Below, in pieces: positions 42,100 to 50,529 of a stretch of DNA of 50,973 nucleotides. This DNA is from SIG440 sp045580025 (GTDB taxonomy: Bacteria; Bacillota; Clostridia; Monoglobales; Monoglobaceae). The notes beneath the pieces were generated by a model, which searched no databases, was not told the DNA's origin, and saw only the letters and a program-made list of their open reading frames with translations. Position 1 is the first letter of the stretch; the number at the start of each line of letters is the position of its first letter. The stretch is taken from the NCBI GenBank assembly GCA_045580025.1, contig JAZNNB010000024.1:1-50973 (forward strand), in the 5' to 3' direction. A program made the translations under genes and the position numbers.

Positions 42100-42962
42100 C
42101 GGGAACTCTTTATCTTTGTCCGACACCTATTGGAAACCTTGGGGATATTACAATCCGTACCCTTGAGGTTTTGAGAAGTGTCGACCTTATTGCAGCAGAG
42201 GACACAAGAAATACCCTGAAGCTTCTCAATCATTTTGAGATTGATGTGTCTCTTACCAGTTATTATGAGCACAATAAGGCAAAAAAAGGCGGTGTGCTTA
42301 TTGACAAATTGAAAGCTGGACAAAATATTGCGGTGGTTTCTGATGCGGGAATGCCTGGGATTTCAGACCCGGGTGAAGATTTGGTGAGAAAATGCATTGA
42401 AGAAGGAATAACGGTTGTGCCTCTGCCCGGTGCATCTGCATTCACTTGTGCGCTTATTGGCTCGGGACTTCCTACGGGGCGGTTTTCGTTTGAGGGTTTT
42501 CTCACTATGAACAAGCGGAACAGAAAAATCCATCTTGAAGAAGTGAAAAATGATACACGCACTCTTATATTCTATGAAGCACCTCACAAGCTCGTTTCCA
42601 CGCTCTCTGATATGCTGGAAGCTTTTGGCGACCGTGAAATTGTTCTTGCAAGGGAACTGACGAAAAAGTTTGAGGAGTTTTTCCGTACTACAATAAAGGG
42701 TGCACTCAGGCATTATGAGGAAAATACTCCAAAGGGCGAATTTGTACTTATTATAAATGGAAAAGATAAGGAAGAACTCAGTGAAGAAATAAAAAAAGAA
42801 CTCCCAAGCCCCGAAGAACTCCTTAAAAAGTATATGAGGGAGGGTATTCGAGGAAAGGATGCAGTGAACCGCACAGCAGAGGAGCTTTGCCTTCCAAAAC
42901 GTGAGGTTTATGATTTGCATCTTAAATTGAAAGAAGAAAAGGATAAGGGGGAAGTTTTATGA
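42096..42962 (+). CDS. rsmI: 16S rRNA (cytidine1402-2'-O)-methyltransferase
   Basis: 288 residues. Tetrapyrrole-methylase fold, SAM-dependent. LYLCPTPIGNLGDIT is the family start. AAEDTRNTLKLLNHF, VVSDAGMPGISDPG, VPLPGASAFTCALIGSGLPTGRFSFEGFL and LIFYEAPHKLV are all diagnostic. The C-terminal helical tail binds the ribosome. It is coupled by ATGA overlaps to both the trmN6-like gene upstream and the response regulator downstream. Confidence 0.96.
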   Translation: MTGTLYLCPTPIGNLGDITIRTLEVLRSVDLIAAEDTRNTLKLLNHFEIDVSLTSYYEHNKAKKGGVLIDKLKAGQNIAVVSDAGMPGISDPGEDLVRKCIEEGITVVPLPGASAFTCALIGSGLPTGRFSFEGFLTMNKRNRKIHLEEVKNDTRTLIFYEAPHKLVSTLSDMLEAFGDREIVLARELTKKFEEFFRTTIKGALRHYEENTPKGEFVLIINGKDKEELSEEIKKELPSPEELLKKYMREGIRGKDAVNRTAEELCLPKREVYDLHLKLKEEKDKGEVL

Positions 42963-43654
42963 AAAATCGTGTGCTCATTGTAGATGACGAAAAAAATATA
43001 TGTGAGCTTATCCGTCTTTATGTGGAAAAAGAGGGTTTCCAGACCTTTGTTGCCTATGACGGTGAGGAGGCGATTGAAAAATTTCATAGGGATACACCGG
43101 ATATAATTCTTCTTGACATAATGCTGCCCCGAAAAGATGGATGGCAAGTTTGCCGTGAAATTCGCAGAGAGTCAGATGTTCCAATAATTATGCTTACCGC
43201 CAAAGGTGAGGTTTTTGACAAAGTTCTGGGACTTGAGCTTGGGGCTGATGATTATGTAGTAAAGCCTTTTGAACCCAAAGAGCTTGTAGCAAGAATAAAG
43301 GCGGTTCTCAGAAGAAGTGGAAAAAGTGATGAAAAGGAAAGCGGTCAGGGAATTATTCTTGATGGCCTCACTATCAATCGTGATACCTATGAAGCAGAGT
43401 TAAATGGAAAAATCATTGAAATGCCACCTAAAGAATTTGAGCTCTTATATTTTTTGGCAGAGCACAAAAACAAGGTGTTCACCCGTGACCAGCTTCTCAA
43501 TGAAATCTGGGGATATGAATTTTTCGGGGATTCAAGGACTATTGATGTTCATATAAAAAGAATACGCGAAAAGATTGAGACAGAAGAAACCCAAGGTCTT
43601 TCATGGCAGCTCAAGACCATCTGGGGTGTAGGTTATAAATTTGAGGTTAAGTAA
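42959..43654 (+). CDS. OmpR/PhoB-type response regulator paired with the next histidine kinase
   Basis: 231 residues. Receiver: DDEK (about 8-11), phospho-acceptor in IILLDIMLPRKDGW (about 53), LTAKGE, and the Lys in VVKPFEPKE. Effector: winged helix (about 130-231) with MPPKEFELLYFLAEH, DQLLNEIWGYEFFGDSRTIDVHIKRIREKI and a final GVGYKF. It overlaps rsmI by 4 bases and precedes the kinase by 19 bases. HtrA follows, so an envelope-stress or WalRK/CssRS-like role is likely. Confidence 0.93.
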   Translation: MKNRVLIVDDEKNICELIRLYVEKEGFQTFVAYDGEEAIEKFHRDTPDIILLDIMLPRKDGWQVCREIRRESDVPIIMLTAKGEVFDKVLGLELGADDYVVKPFEPKELVARIKAVLRRSGKSDEKESGQGIILDGLTINRDTYEAELNGKIIEMPPKEFELLYFLAEHKNKVFTRDQLLNEIWGYEFFGDSRTIDVHIKRIREKIETEETQGLSWQLKTIWGVGYKFEVK

Positions 43655-43673
43655 TAATCTTCGGGTGAAATTT

Positions 43674-45098
43674 ATGAAAAAAACAGTATTTTTTAAACTC
43701 TTTTTAAATAATGTAATAATTATAATAATAAGCACAATGATAATTGCCATGGCAGGGTATATTCTGATTTCTCATACTGTTTACCGTGAGAGAGTTGAAA
43801 CCCTTAAGGGAAATGCAACCGCTATTTCAGGTTTTATAAACAGTGGTGCAACACCTGAACTGCTTGAAAGCTTTATATACGGATTTTCACACAGTACAGG
43901 GAACGATATAATTATTATAGACAACAAAGGAAAGGTGCTGATGGTGTCAAATGTCGGGGATTTTTATACCCCCAATACCCACAGCATTGATATGGAATTT
44001 TGCAAAGAAGTGCTAAAAGGCAGGGATAACATAGAACGAGGAACATTGGGTGGTGTTTATAAAAGCGAGATGTTTACTTTGCAGATTCCTGTTATGTCAC
44101 CCATGCCTCGTCAGGTTGTGGGGGCAATTTTCATAAGTACGCCGGCTCCCACAATGATAAAAATGCAGCTTTATCTTTACAGAACATTGGGGATTGCTAT
44201 TATATGTGTTTTGCTTCTGTCGCTTATTATATCTTATGCCCTGTCCAAAAAGATTTCAAAGCCTATAAAAGATATGGGGCGAGCTGTGAAGAAATTTGCC
44301 AAGGGTGATTTTTCAAGCCGAGTAGAACATGACGAAAAGGGATATAATATAACAGAAATAGAAGAACTTGCAAACTCATTTAATGATATGGCGTTCAGCC
44401 TTGAGAAAGCCGAGGATATACGAAACAATTTTATATCCGATGTTTCCCACGAGCTAAGGACCCCAATGACAACAATAGGCGGTTTTGTGGACGGAATTCT
44501 GGATGGAACAATTCCTTCTGAAAAGCAAAATGACTATCTTGTGATAGTAAAAGACGAGGTGACAAGGCTTTCGTCGCTGGTGAATTCATTTCTCGATGTT
44601 ACCAGGAGTGAATCGGGGAGTCAGCCACTTGAACTCAGTAATTTTGATATAAATGAAACAATCCGTCGCATGATGATAAATTTTGAGAACAAAATTTCAG
44701 AAAAAGAAATTTTTGTGGATATTGATTTTGATGAGGAGCAGTGTTTTGTAAGGGCAGACTTGAGCGAAATAAAAAGGGTACTCACCAACCTCATAGAAAA
44801 TGCCATAAAGTTTACAAACATACAGGGAATAATTAAAATTTCCGTAAAAAGTAAACAGCAGGAGGCGGAAATTTCTGTATACAACACCGGTTGCGGAATT
44901 GCAGAAAATGACAGAAAGTTGATTTTTGAGCGATTTTACAAGGTGGATAAATCCCGTTCACTTAATCGTGAGGGCACAGGCATAGGGCTTTATATAGTAA
45001 AGGAAATAATAAACCGACACGGAAAAAACATTGAAGTAAAAAGCTGCGAAAATGAATATGCAGAGTTTATTTTTACTCTGGATAAGGCAAAGAACTAA
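43674..45098 (+). CDS. Membrane sensor histidine kinase
   Basis: 474 residues from ATG 43674; a TTG at 43641 extends the frame. TM1 (about 7-32), extracytoplasmic sensor (about 33-165), TM2 (about 166-188), HAMP (about 189-242), HisKA with the phospho-acceptor His in VSHELRTPM (about 258), and a HATPase domain with the N box NLIENAIKFT, G1 NTGCGIAENDRKLIFERFYKVDKSR and G2 GTGIGLYIVKEI. The two-TM, HAMP layout resembles WalK/PhoR but has no PAS domain. It is the partner of the upstream regulator. Confidence 0.94.
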   Translation: MKKTVFFKLFLNNVIIIIISTMIIAMAGYILISHTVYRERVETLKGNATAISGFINSGATPELLESFIYGFSHSTGNDIIIIDNKGKVLMVSNVGDFYTPNTHSIDMEFCKEVLKGRDNIERGTLGGVYKSEMFTLQIPVMSPMPRQVVGAIFISTPAPTMIKMQLYLYRTLGIAIICVLLLSLIISYALSKKISKPIKDMGRAVKKFAKGDFSSRVEHDEKGYNITEIEELANSFNDMAFSLEKAEDIRNNFISDVSHELRTPMTTIGGFVDGILDGTIPSEKQNDYLVIVKDEVTRLSSLVNSFLDVTRSESGSQPLELSNFDINETIRRMMINFENKISEKEIFVDIDFDEEQCFVRADLSEIKRVLTNLIENAIKFTNIQGIIKISVKSKQQEAEISVYNTGCGIAENDRKLIFERFYKVDKSRSLNREGTGIGLYIVKEIINRHGKNIEVKSCENEYAEFIFTLDKAKN

Positions 45099-45185
45099 AT
45101 TTGATTTATTTTTCAAATATTATTCACAAAATTTTAATAATTGAATGATATATTGAAACTATAAATTGTAAGGAGGAATTTTTCT

Positions 45186-46517
45186 ATGAATGAATTTGAA
45201 GAAAAGAATTATAATGAAGAATTTGATTATAACAAAGTTCATGAAGGGGAATTGCTTCAGAATTTAGAGCCTTCTGAAGGAAAAAATGTTTGGTATGCAG
45301 ATGATTTCCAGCCTATTGCAGAAAAGAATGCCTTGGCGGTGAGTGAAAAACCAAAATTCAAAACCGAAAAAACAAAAGGTATCAGGAAATATGTTGCGAT
45401 TATTGTTGCGGCGGCTGTTGTGAACGTTGCGGCTCTTGGAGGATTTTTTGCGGCAGGATATGGCTTTGGCTCAGGAAGACTTGATTTTTCGGGCAAATCA
45501 AATGTCCTTGCTCAGCTTGGACAGTCACCTGCAGAAAATAACACCCTGAATGCAAAGCCTGCGGTGAATTTGGGTGAAGAACTTTCTACCGTTGAAATTT
45601 CAAAAAAGGTAGGTCCGGCGGTGGTAGGCATTACAAGCACTATTCAGAGCATGATGAGCATTTTCAATACTGCTACTGTTTCAGAGGGTACTGGCTCGGG
45701 CATTATAATCAGCAGTGATGGATATATAGTTACCAACAATCACGTTATTGACGGGGCGTCTTCCGTAAAGGTTACGCTGAATACAGGCGGTGAATATGAG
45801 GCTAAAATCATCGGTACGGACAGCAAGACAGACCTTGCTGTGCTGAAAATAACTCCCGATGAAAAGCTCACGGTTGCAGAACTTGGAGATTCCTCAGCTA
45901 TTGAGGTTGGAGAACGGGCTGTTGCCATTGGGAACCCTCTGGGTATGGAATTTTTTGGAAGCACAACTCAGGGAATTATCAGTGCAATCAACAGAAAAAT
46001 AACTGTTGACAACCGTACGCTTAGCGTCATACAGACAGACGCTGCAATAAACGAAGGAAACTCGGGCGGTGCCTTGGTGAATGCATATGGTCAGGTAATT
46101 GGCATAAATGCGGTGAAAATTTCGTCTTCGACAGTTGAAGGTATGGGCTTTGCCATTCCGATTTCAGAGGCAAAACCGGTGCTTGAGGATTTGATAAAGT
46201 ATGGTTACGTCAAGGGAAGACCTGTTATCGGTATTTCAAGCCGTGATGTGACCGAATATATGGCAAACCGTCAGGGATGGCCCGTAGGAGTTCAGGTAAT
46301 GGCGGCTCAGGTTGGAAGCGGTGCTGAAATCGCAGGTCTTGAGCAGGGTGACATTATCACAAAAGCCGACGGTAAAGCGGTAAAGTCCACCGATGAACTC
46401 AACAAAATAAAGGATTCACACAAACCGGGCGAGGTTTTGCAACTTGAAGTGTGGAAATATGAAACCGGACTTACAAAATCGGTGTCAGTGAAGCTCACTG
46501 AGGAAAGACCAAATTAA
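45186..46517 (+). CDS. htrA: HtrA/DegP-like membrane serine protease
   Basis: 443 residues. Cytoplasmic acidic start, one membrane helix (about 67-93), trypsin-like protease and one PDZ domain (about 340-440). Catalytic triad: His in TNNHVIDG (about 185), Asp in KTDLAVLKI (about 215), Ser in NEGNSGGAL (about 293). It degrades misfolded proteins outside the membrane. AGGAGG lies 9 bases before the ATG. It lies just after a two-component system, the common arrangement for CssRS- or Wal-linked HtrA. It ends in its own terminator. Confidence 0.95.
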   Translation: MNEFEEKNYNEEFDYNKVHEGELLQNLEPSEGKNVWYADDFQPIAEKNALAVSEKPKFKTEKTKGIRKYVAIIVAAAVVNVAALGGFFAAGYGFGSGRLDFSGKSNVLAQLGQSPAENNTLNAKPAVNLGEELSTVEISKKVGPAVVGITSTIQSMMSIFNTATVSEGTGSGIIISSDGYIVTNNHVIDGASSVKVTLNTGGEYEAKIIGTDSKTDLAVLKITPDEKLTVAELGDSSAIEVGERAVAIGNPLGMEFFGSTTQGIISAINRKITVDNRTLSVIQTDAAINEGNSGGALVNAYGQVIGINAVKISSSTVEGMGFAIPISEAKPVLEDLIKYGYVKGRPVIGISSRDVTEYMANRQGWPVGVQVMAAQVGSGAEIAGLEQGDIITKADGKAVKSTDELNKIKDSHKPGEVLQLEVWKYETGLTKSVSVKLTEERPN

Positions 46518-46533
46518 ATTATGAATGAAAGAT

Positions 46534-46567
46534 TTTAGCGGAGAAACAATTTCTCCGCTAAATTTTT
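46534..46567 (+). terminator. Intrinsic terminator of htrA
   Basis: TTTAGCGGAGAAA (46534-46546) pairs perfectly with TTTCTCCGCTAAA (46550-46562), then TTTTT. Confidence 0.92.
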
Positions 46568-46665
46568 GGGAAATTGTGGATTTTGAAATTATGATATGTT
46601 ATAATTGATTTATATAATTGCAAAAGAGGATATTTTTTATAATATAAACTTTAAGGAGGGATTTT

Positions 46666-48468
46666 GTGAAAAAGATGACAGCTTGGCTTAAAGAATTTTA
46701 TCTAAGGCACAAACAAGGCATAGCATTGCTACTTTATGTGCTTTTGAATGCTGCGCTGATTTATTATTGCATAGAGCTTGGAAACAAAAATCCGTTTTTT
46801 AACGGTATATTTTATACAGTTATAAACATCCTGTCGGTGTTTGTTGTTATGTCAGCGATATATGTTTTCGTTGGAAGATGGTGGATTTCATCCCTTGTGG
46901 TATCCATACCTGCTTTGATTTTGAGCATTGCCAATTATTATACGTTGGTTTTCAGAAACTCTCCCATATCAACTCAGGATTTACATAATGCCAAAACAGC
47001 TCTTTCGGTGATGGGAAGTTACAAATTTCCGTTGAATGTATATGTTATTGCGATAATCGTGTTTTTTGTTTTGTCAATTTTGGTTACCCGTGAGATATGC
47101 AGGCGAGAAAGAAAACAAGTGCGGTCAATCAAAAGAAGATTTTTGCACAGTGTTTTGCTGTTTGTTTTTGGCGTGGTATTTGTTCATCAGGTGTATCTTG
47201 CCGAAAACCCCATAAAACCCAGAAATACATTTGTTTGGTCGTGGGAAGATTCGTATTATAAATACGGTTTTGTGGCAAGCTCTGTTGAAGTGTTTCAAAA
47301 TTCCATAAATATGGTGACAAAGCCTGATAGATATGATGAAGAAAAGCTTAAAAGTATAGCCGATGAGCAGAAAACAGGCCACAGAGAGACGCGGACGCCT
47401 GATATAATTTTTATACTCAACGAAACTTTTTATGATATGAGAGATTTGGTGGATATATCAAAAACCCCATCTGCTATGCCTTTTATTGACAGCTTGCCAG
47501 ATACCCAAAAGGGAAAGGCGGTTGTTGCGGGTACGGGCGGCGGCACAAACAAGAGCGAATATGAATTCCTGACAAGCAATTCAGTACAGCTTATGTCAGG
47601 GATAACGCCCTTTAATTATCTTTCCTTTGATGATGCCAACAGCATAGTCAGTCACCTTGAATCTCTGGGGTATTCAAGCTGGGCGGGGCATTGTGCAGAG
47701 GAACTCAATTATTCAAGAGGGATTGTATATCCAAAGCTTGGTTTTGACAATATTTTGTTCAGACCCCAGTTTGGCGATGCAGAAAAGTATGGTGTGCGTC
47801 CTTATGCCACTGATGAATTCTGCTATGACAAAATGCTTGAGGACTATGAAAATATGGGTGATGGACCTCGGTTTATGTATCTACTTAGCATCCAAAACCA
47901 CGGGGGTTGGGATATAAACCCCGAGGAAGAGGACATAATAAAGGTAGCCGAGGACTTTGGGGATAATACGGATATAGTTTCTGAATTTTTGTCCTGCGTA
48001 TATCTCAGCGACAAGGCATTTGAAAATCTGACCCAATATTTTGAAAACTCAGACCGCGAGGTAATAATATGTATGGTGGGTGACCACGCTCCGTCTTTTG
48101 CTACTGAGCTGGTTGAAAACATTGATTTGGAGACCACCTTCAACCTAAGGACCACGCCCTATGTTGTATGGGCAAACTTTGATCTCCGAAAGGAATTGCC
48201 AAGGCTTACATCCATTCCATATATGGCACCTATGGTGTTATCGGCGGCGGAGTGTCCCACAACACCTTTTTATGATTATATGGCGGATATGCAAAACACC
48301 GTTCCGGTGATTACGGCATTTTCATTGTATAAGACAGAAAATGGCGAGATACTAAATTACGAAGATGAAAATGAATATAAAGATACCATAAACACATATT
48401 TTGGTATGGTTTATAACAATGCAAGCCCTGATGCAAACAGGGTGCAAAAATTGTTCAGGACACCTTAA
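46666..48468 (+). CDS. LtaS-like membrane phosphoglycerol transferase (sulfatase family)
   Basis: 600 residues from GTG 46666 (AAGGAGG upstream). Five membrane helices (near 18-38, 49-70, 74-95, 125-144, 159-177), then an extracellular sulfatase-fold domain (about 245-560). The catalytic Thr is in GGGTNKSEYEF (about 294), metal ligands are in IFILNETFYDM and VGDHAPS, and NHGGW is present. The family makes lipoteichoic acid or similar glycerophosphate polymers by moving phosphoglycerol from phosphatidylglycerol. Whether this one is a main LTA synthase or a primase-like enzyme cannot be told. It is followed after 16 bases by the dipeptidase gene. Confidence 0.9.
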   Translation: MKKMTAWLKEFYLRHKQGIALLLYVLLNAALIYYCIELGNKNPFFNGIFYTVINILSVFVVMSAIYVFVGRWWISSLVVSIPALILSIANYYTLVFRNSPISTQDLHNAKTALSVMGSYKFPLNVYVIAIIVFFVLSILVTREICRRERKQVRSIKRRFLHSVLLFVFGVVFVHQVYLAENPIKPRNTFVWSWEDSYYKYGFVASSVEVFQNSINMVTKPDRYDEEKLKSIADEQKTGHRETRTPDIIFILNETFYDMRDLVDISKTPSAMPFIDSLPDTQKGKAVVAGTGGGTNKSEYEFLTSNSVQLMSGITPFNYLSFDDANSIVSHLESLGYSSWAGHCAEELNYSRGIVYPKLGFDNILFRPQFGDAEKYGVRPYATDEFCYDKMLEDYENMGDGPRFMYLLSIQNHGGWDINPEEEDIIKVAEDFGDNTDIVSEFLSCVYLSDKAFENLTQYFENSDREVIICMVGDHAPSFATELVENIDLETTFNLRTTPYVVWANFDLRKELPRLTSIPYMAPMVLSAAECPTTPFYDYMADMQNTVPVITAFSLYKTENGEILNYEDENEYKDTINTYFGMVYNNASPDANRVQKLFRTP

Positions 48469-48484
48469 GAAAAGAGGAATACTT

Positions 48485-49921
48485 ATGATTGATTTGCGGT
48501 ATGATGAAAGAATAAAAGAATGGATAGAAGAAAACAAAGAGGATATTCTCAAGAAGTGGATTGAAATCTGCAAAATTCCTGCGATAAAGGGAGAAGCAAA
48601 GAAAGGTGCTCCTTTTGGCGAGGAGTGTGCAAAAGCTCTCAAAGTTTGTGCCACCCTCTTTGAAGATGACGGTTTTGAAACAAAAATTTTCGAGAAATCG
48701 GGATATGCCTTGGCAGACTTTGGTGATGGAGAAAAGACGATAGCCCTTTTTGGACACAGTGATGTTGTTCCTGTGGGAGAAGGCTGGCTTTATACCAAGC
48801 CTTTTGAACCTAAAATAATCGATGGGACACTTATCGGCAGAGGCGTTGAGGACAATAAGTCAGGGATAATTGCATCCCTTTGCGCTATGAAGTTTTTGAA
48901 AGATAACAATGTTCCCATAAAGAGCAAAATAAGAGCTTTTGTAGGTTCCGAGGAAGAAACGGGAATGTCTGACATAAAGGCATTCTCGCAGGAACAGAAT
49001 ATGCCAGATGTGTCACTGGTGCTTGATGCTGATTTCCCTTGTAGCGTGGGTGAAAAAGGGATTTGTCATCTTGTTGCGTCAAGCGGTGGAAAATGTCAGG
49101 ATATTATTGATATCAGCGGGGGTGAGGCGTTCAATGTAGTGCTTGACAAGGTGAAGATAACAATCAAATATTCTGCTGACCTTGAAAATGAGCTTTTCTC
49201 AAAAGTTGCCTTGGATGATGCTTTTGAGATGGAGAAAAATGGAGACAGTATAATTCTTTTGTCAAAAGGTATGGCAAAACACGCAGCAGAGCCCGAAGGC
49301 TCGGTGAATGCGATGCACAAGGCGGCACAGCTTCTTTGTGGCTGCAACTCCCTTTGTGAAAATGACAGAAAAATTATGACAGAGGTCGCAAAAGCTTTGG
49401 GGTGTCCCTTTGGAACAACCATGGCGCTCCAGCATAATGATATAAGATTTGGAAAACTCACTTTTGTAAATGGAATAGCAGCGCTTAAGAATGGGCACGT
49501 TGAGCTTTCTTTTGATACAAGATATGGTTCAACTTTAAGTCCCGAGACACTAGAAAAAAATGTGTCAGAAAGCTTTGAGAAAATTGGATGGAAAACATCT
49601 GTAAAAAACAATATGCCCGGATTTTCTATTGATGATGACAGCCCTATTCCTGAGATACTTTCAGGCATATACAATACTGTTACTGGTTTTGATGAAAAGC
49701 CTATCAGACTTGGCGGCGGAACTTATGCAAGGCATATAAAGAATGCATTTTCAGTGGGTACGGTTACCACACGCGCTGACCGAAAGACGCCGTTCATGGA
49801 AATGCCTGAGGGGCACGGTGGTGTTCATCAAAAGGACGAAAAAATAGACATCGAAGGATTTTTCGATGCCCTTAGAATTATTATACATTATATAATCAAC
49901 ATTGATGGATGCATAAATTAA
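48485..49921 (+). CDS. M20 family dipeptidase, PepV-like
   Basis: 478 residues from ATG 48485 (AGAGGAA upstream); the frame runs back into the previous gene. Zinc-dependent peptidase: FGHSDVVPVG (first zinc His and Asp), GRGVEDNKSG (bridging Asp), GSEEETGMSD (catalytic Glu and zinc Glu), LDADFPC, and the C-terminal zinc His in GHGGVHQKDE. The large lid domain (about 185-390) fits PepV. Cytosolic; it cleaves dipeptides for amino-acid supply. It ends in a terminator. Confidence 0.93.
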   Translation: MIDLRYDERIKEWIEENKEDILKKWIEICKIPAIKGEAKKGAPFGEECAKALKVCATLFEDDGFETKIFEKSGYALADFGDGEKTIALFGHSDVVPVGEGWLYTKPFEPKIIDGTLIGRGVEDNKSGIIASLCAMKFLKDNNVPIKSKIRAFVGSEEETGMSDIKAFSQEQNMPDVSLVLDADFPCSVGEKGICHLVASSGGKCQDIIDISGGEAFNVVLDKVKITIKYSADLENELFSKVALDDAFEMEKNGDSIILLSKGMAKHAAEPEGSVNAMHKAAQLLCGCNSLCENDRKIMTEVAKALGCPFGTTMALQHNDIRFGKLTFVNGIAALKNGHVELSFDTRYGSTLSPETLEKNVSESFEKIGWKTSVKNNMPGFSIDDDSPIPEILSGIYNTVTGFDEKPIRLGGGTYARHIKNAFSVGTVTTRADRKTPFMEMPEGHGGVHQKDEKIDIEGFFDALRIIIHYIINIDGCIN

Positions 49922-49925
49922 AATG

Positions 49926-49960
49926 AAAAGGATGAAACAAAAAGTTTCATCCTTTTGTTT
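49926..49960 (+). terminator. Intrinsic terminator of the dipeptidase gene
   Basis: AAAAGGATGAAAC (49926-49938) pairs perfectly with GTTTCATCCTTTT (49944-49956), followed by GTTT. Confidence 0.85.
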
Positions 49961-49998
49961 GTATTATGGCGTTTTTATCGATATAAATCTTTGGTTTT

Positions 49999-50028
49999 GT
50001 AACATTTTGTTGTAAGTTGTCATAAAAT
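49999..50028 (+). promoter_or_regulatory. Candidate sigma-E promoter of cotJABC
   Basis: GTAACATT (49999-50006), 14-base spacer, CATAAAAT (50021-50028). These are close to the mother-cell sigma-E consensus, and B. subtilis cotJ is sigma-E dependent. Confidence 0.6.
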
Positions 50029-50090
50029 AAATTAAGCTCATTTTTTGTCGGTTTTTTTAGACCGCAAAGAAAAAGAAAGGAATGAAGCTT

Positions 50091-50282
50091 ATGTTTGATA
50101 GAAACGCTATGTATCCTGAGGGCTATGCTTATGTGCCCATCCAGGTTGCAAATGACAGAAATCTTTACAGCCCCGAGATGGGTCTTTCCAGGGGAACAAT
50201 CTTCCCGACACTTGACCTGCCTTTGGGCGTTTACGGAAACCAGTCTTTAGATAGGGAGGATGATAGCTGTGACAGAACGTAA
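50091..50282 (+). CDS. cotJA: Spore coat-associated protein CotJA
   Basis: 63 residues from ATG 50091, with AAAGGA about 10 bases upstream (an ATG at 50082 is too close to it). EGYAYVPIQVANDRNLYSPEMGLSRGTIFPTLDLPLGVYG matches CotJA, in which aromatic and proline residues around a GTIFP core are conserved. Needed with CotJB for assembly of CotJC into the spore coat. First gene of a three-gene operon; overlaps cotJB by 14 bases. Confidence 0.9.
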   Translation: MFDRNAMYPEGYAYVPIQVANDRNLYSPEMGLSRGTIFPTLDLPLGVYGNQSLDREDDSCDRT

Positions 50283-50514
50283 CAAGCTTATGAAAGAAAT
50301 TATGGCGTATTCCTTCGCGGCATACGACTGGAATCTTTATCTTAACACACATCCCAATGACCGTATGGCGCTGATGCAGTTCCGCAAAATGACAGAAAAG
50401 GCAAAGGAACTAAAAAAAGAATACGCCAAAAGGTTTGGACCCATAGTTGCCGATGATGTAACCGACACACAGACATGGACCTGGGTAAATGACCCATGGC
50501 CATGGAACAATTAA
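50269..50514 (+). CDS. cotJB: Spore coat protein CotJB
   Basis: 81 residues from GTG 50269, chosen because GGGAGG lies 9 bases upstream (the ATG at 50260 abuts it). LMKEIMAYSFAAYDWNLYLNTHPND is the family hallmark, with a charged helix FRKMTEKAKELKKEYAKRFGP and a C-terminal WTWVNDPWPW. It helps deposit CotJC on the spore. 15 bases before cotJC. Confidence 0.93.
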   Translation: MTERNKLMKEIMAYSFAAYDWNLYLNTHPNDRMALMQFRKMTEKAKELKKEYAKRFGPIVADDVTDTQTWTWVNDPWPWNN

Positions 50515-50529
50515 GGAGGTGCCAGCTTT

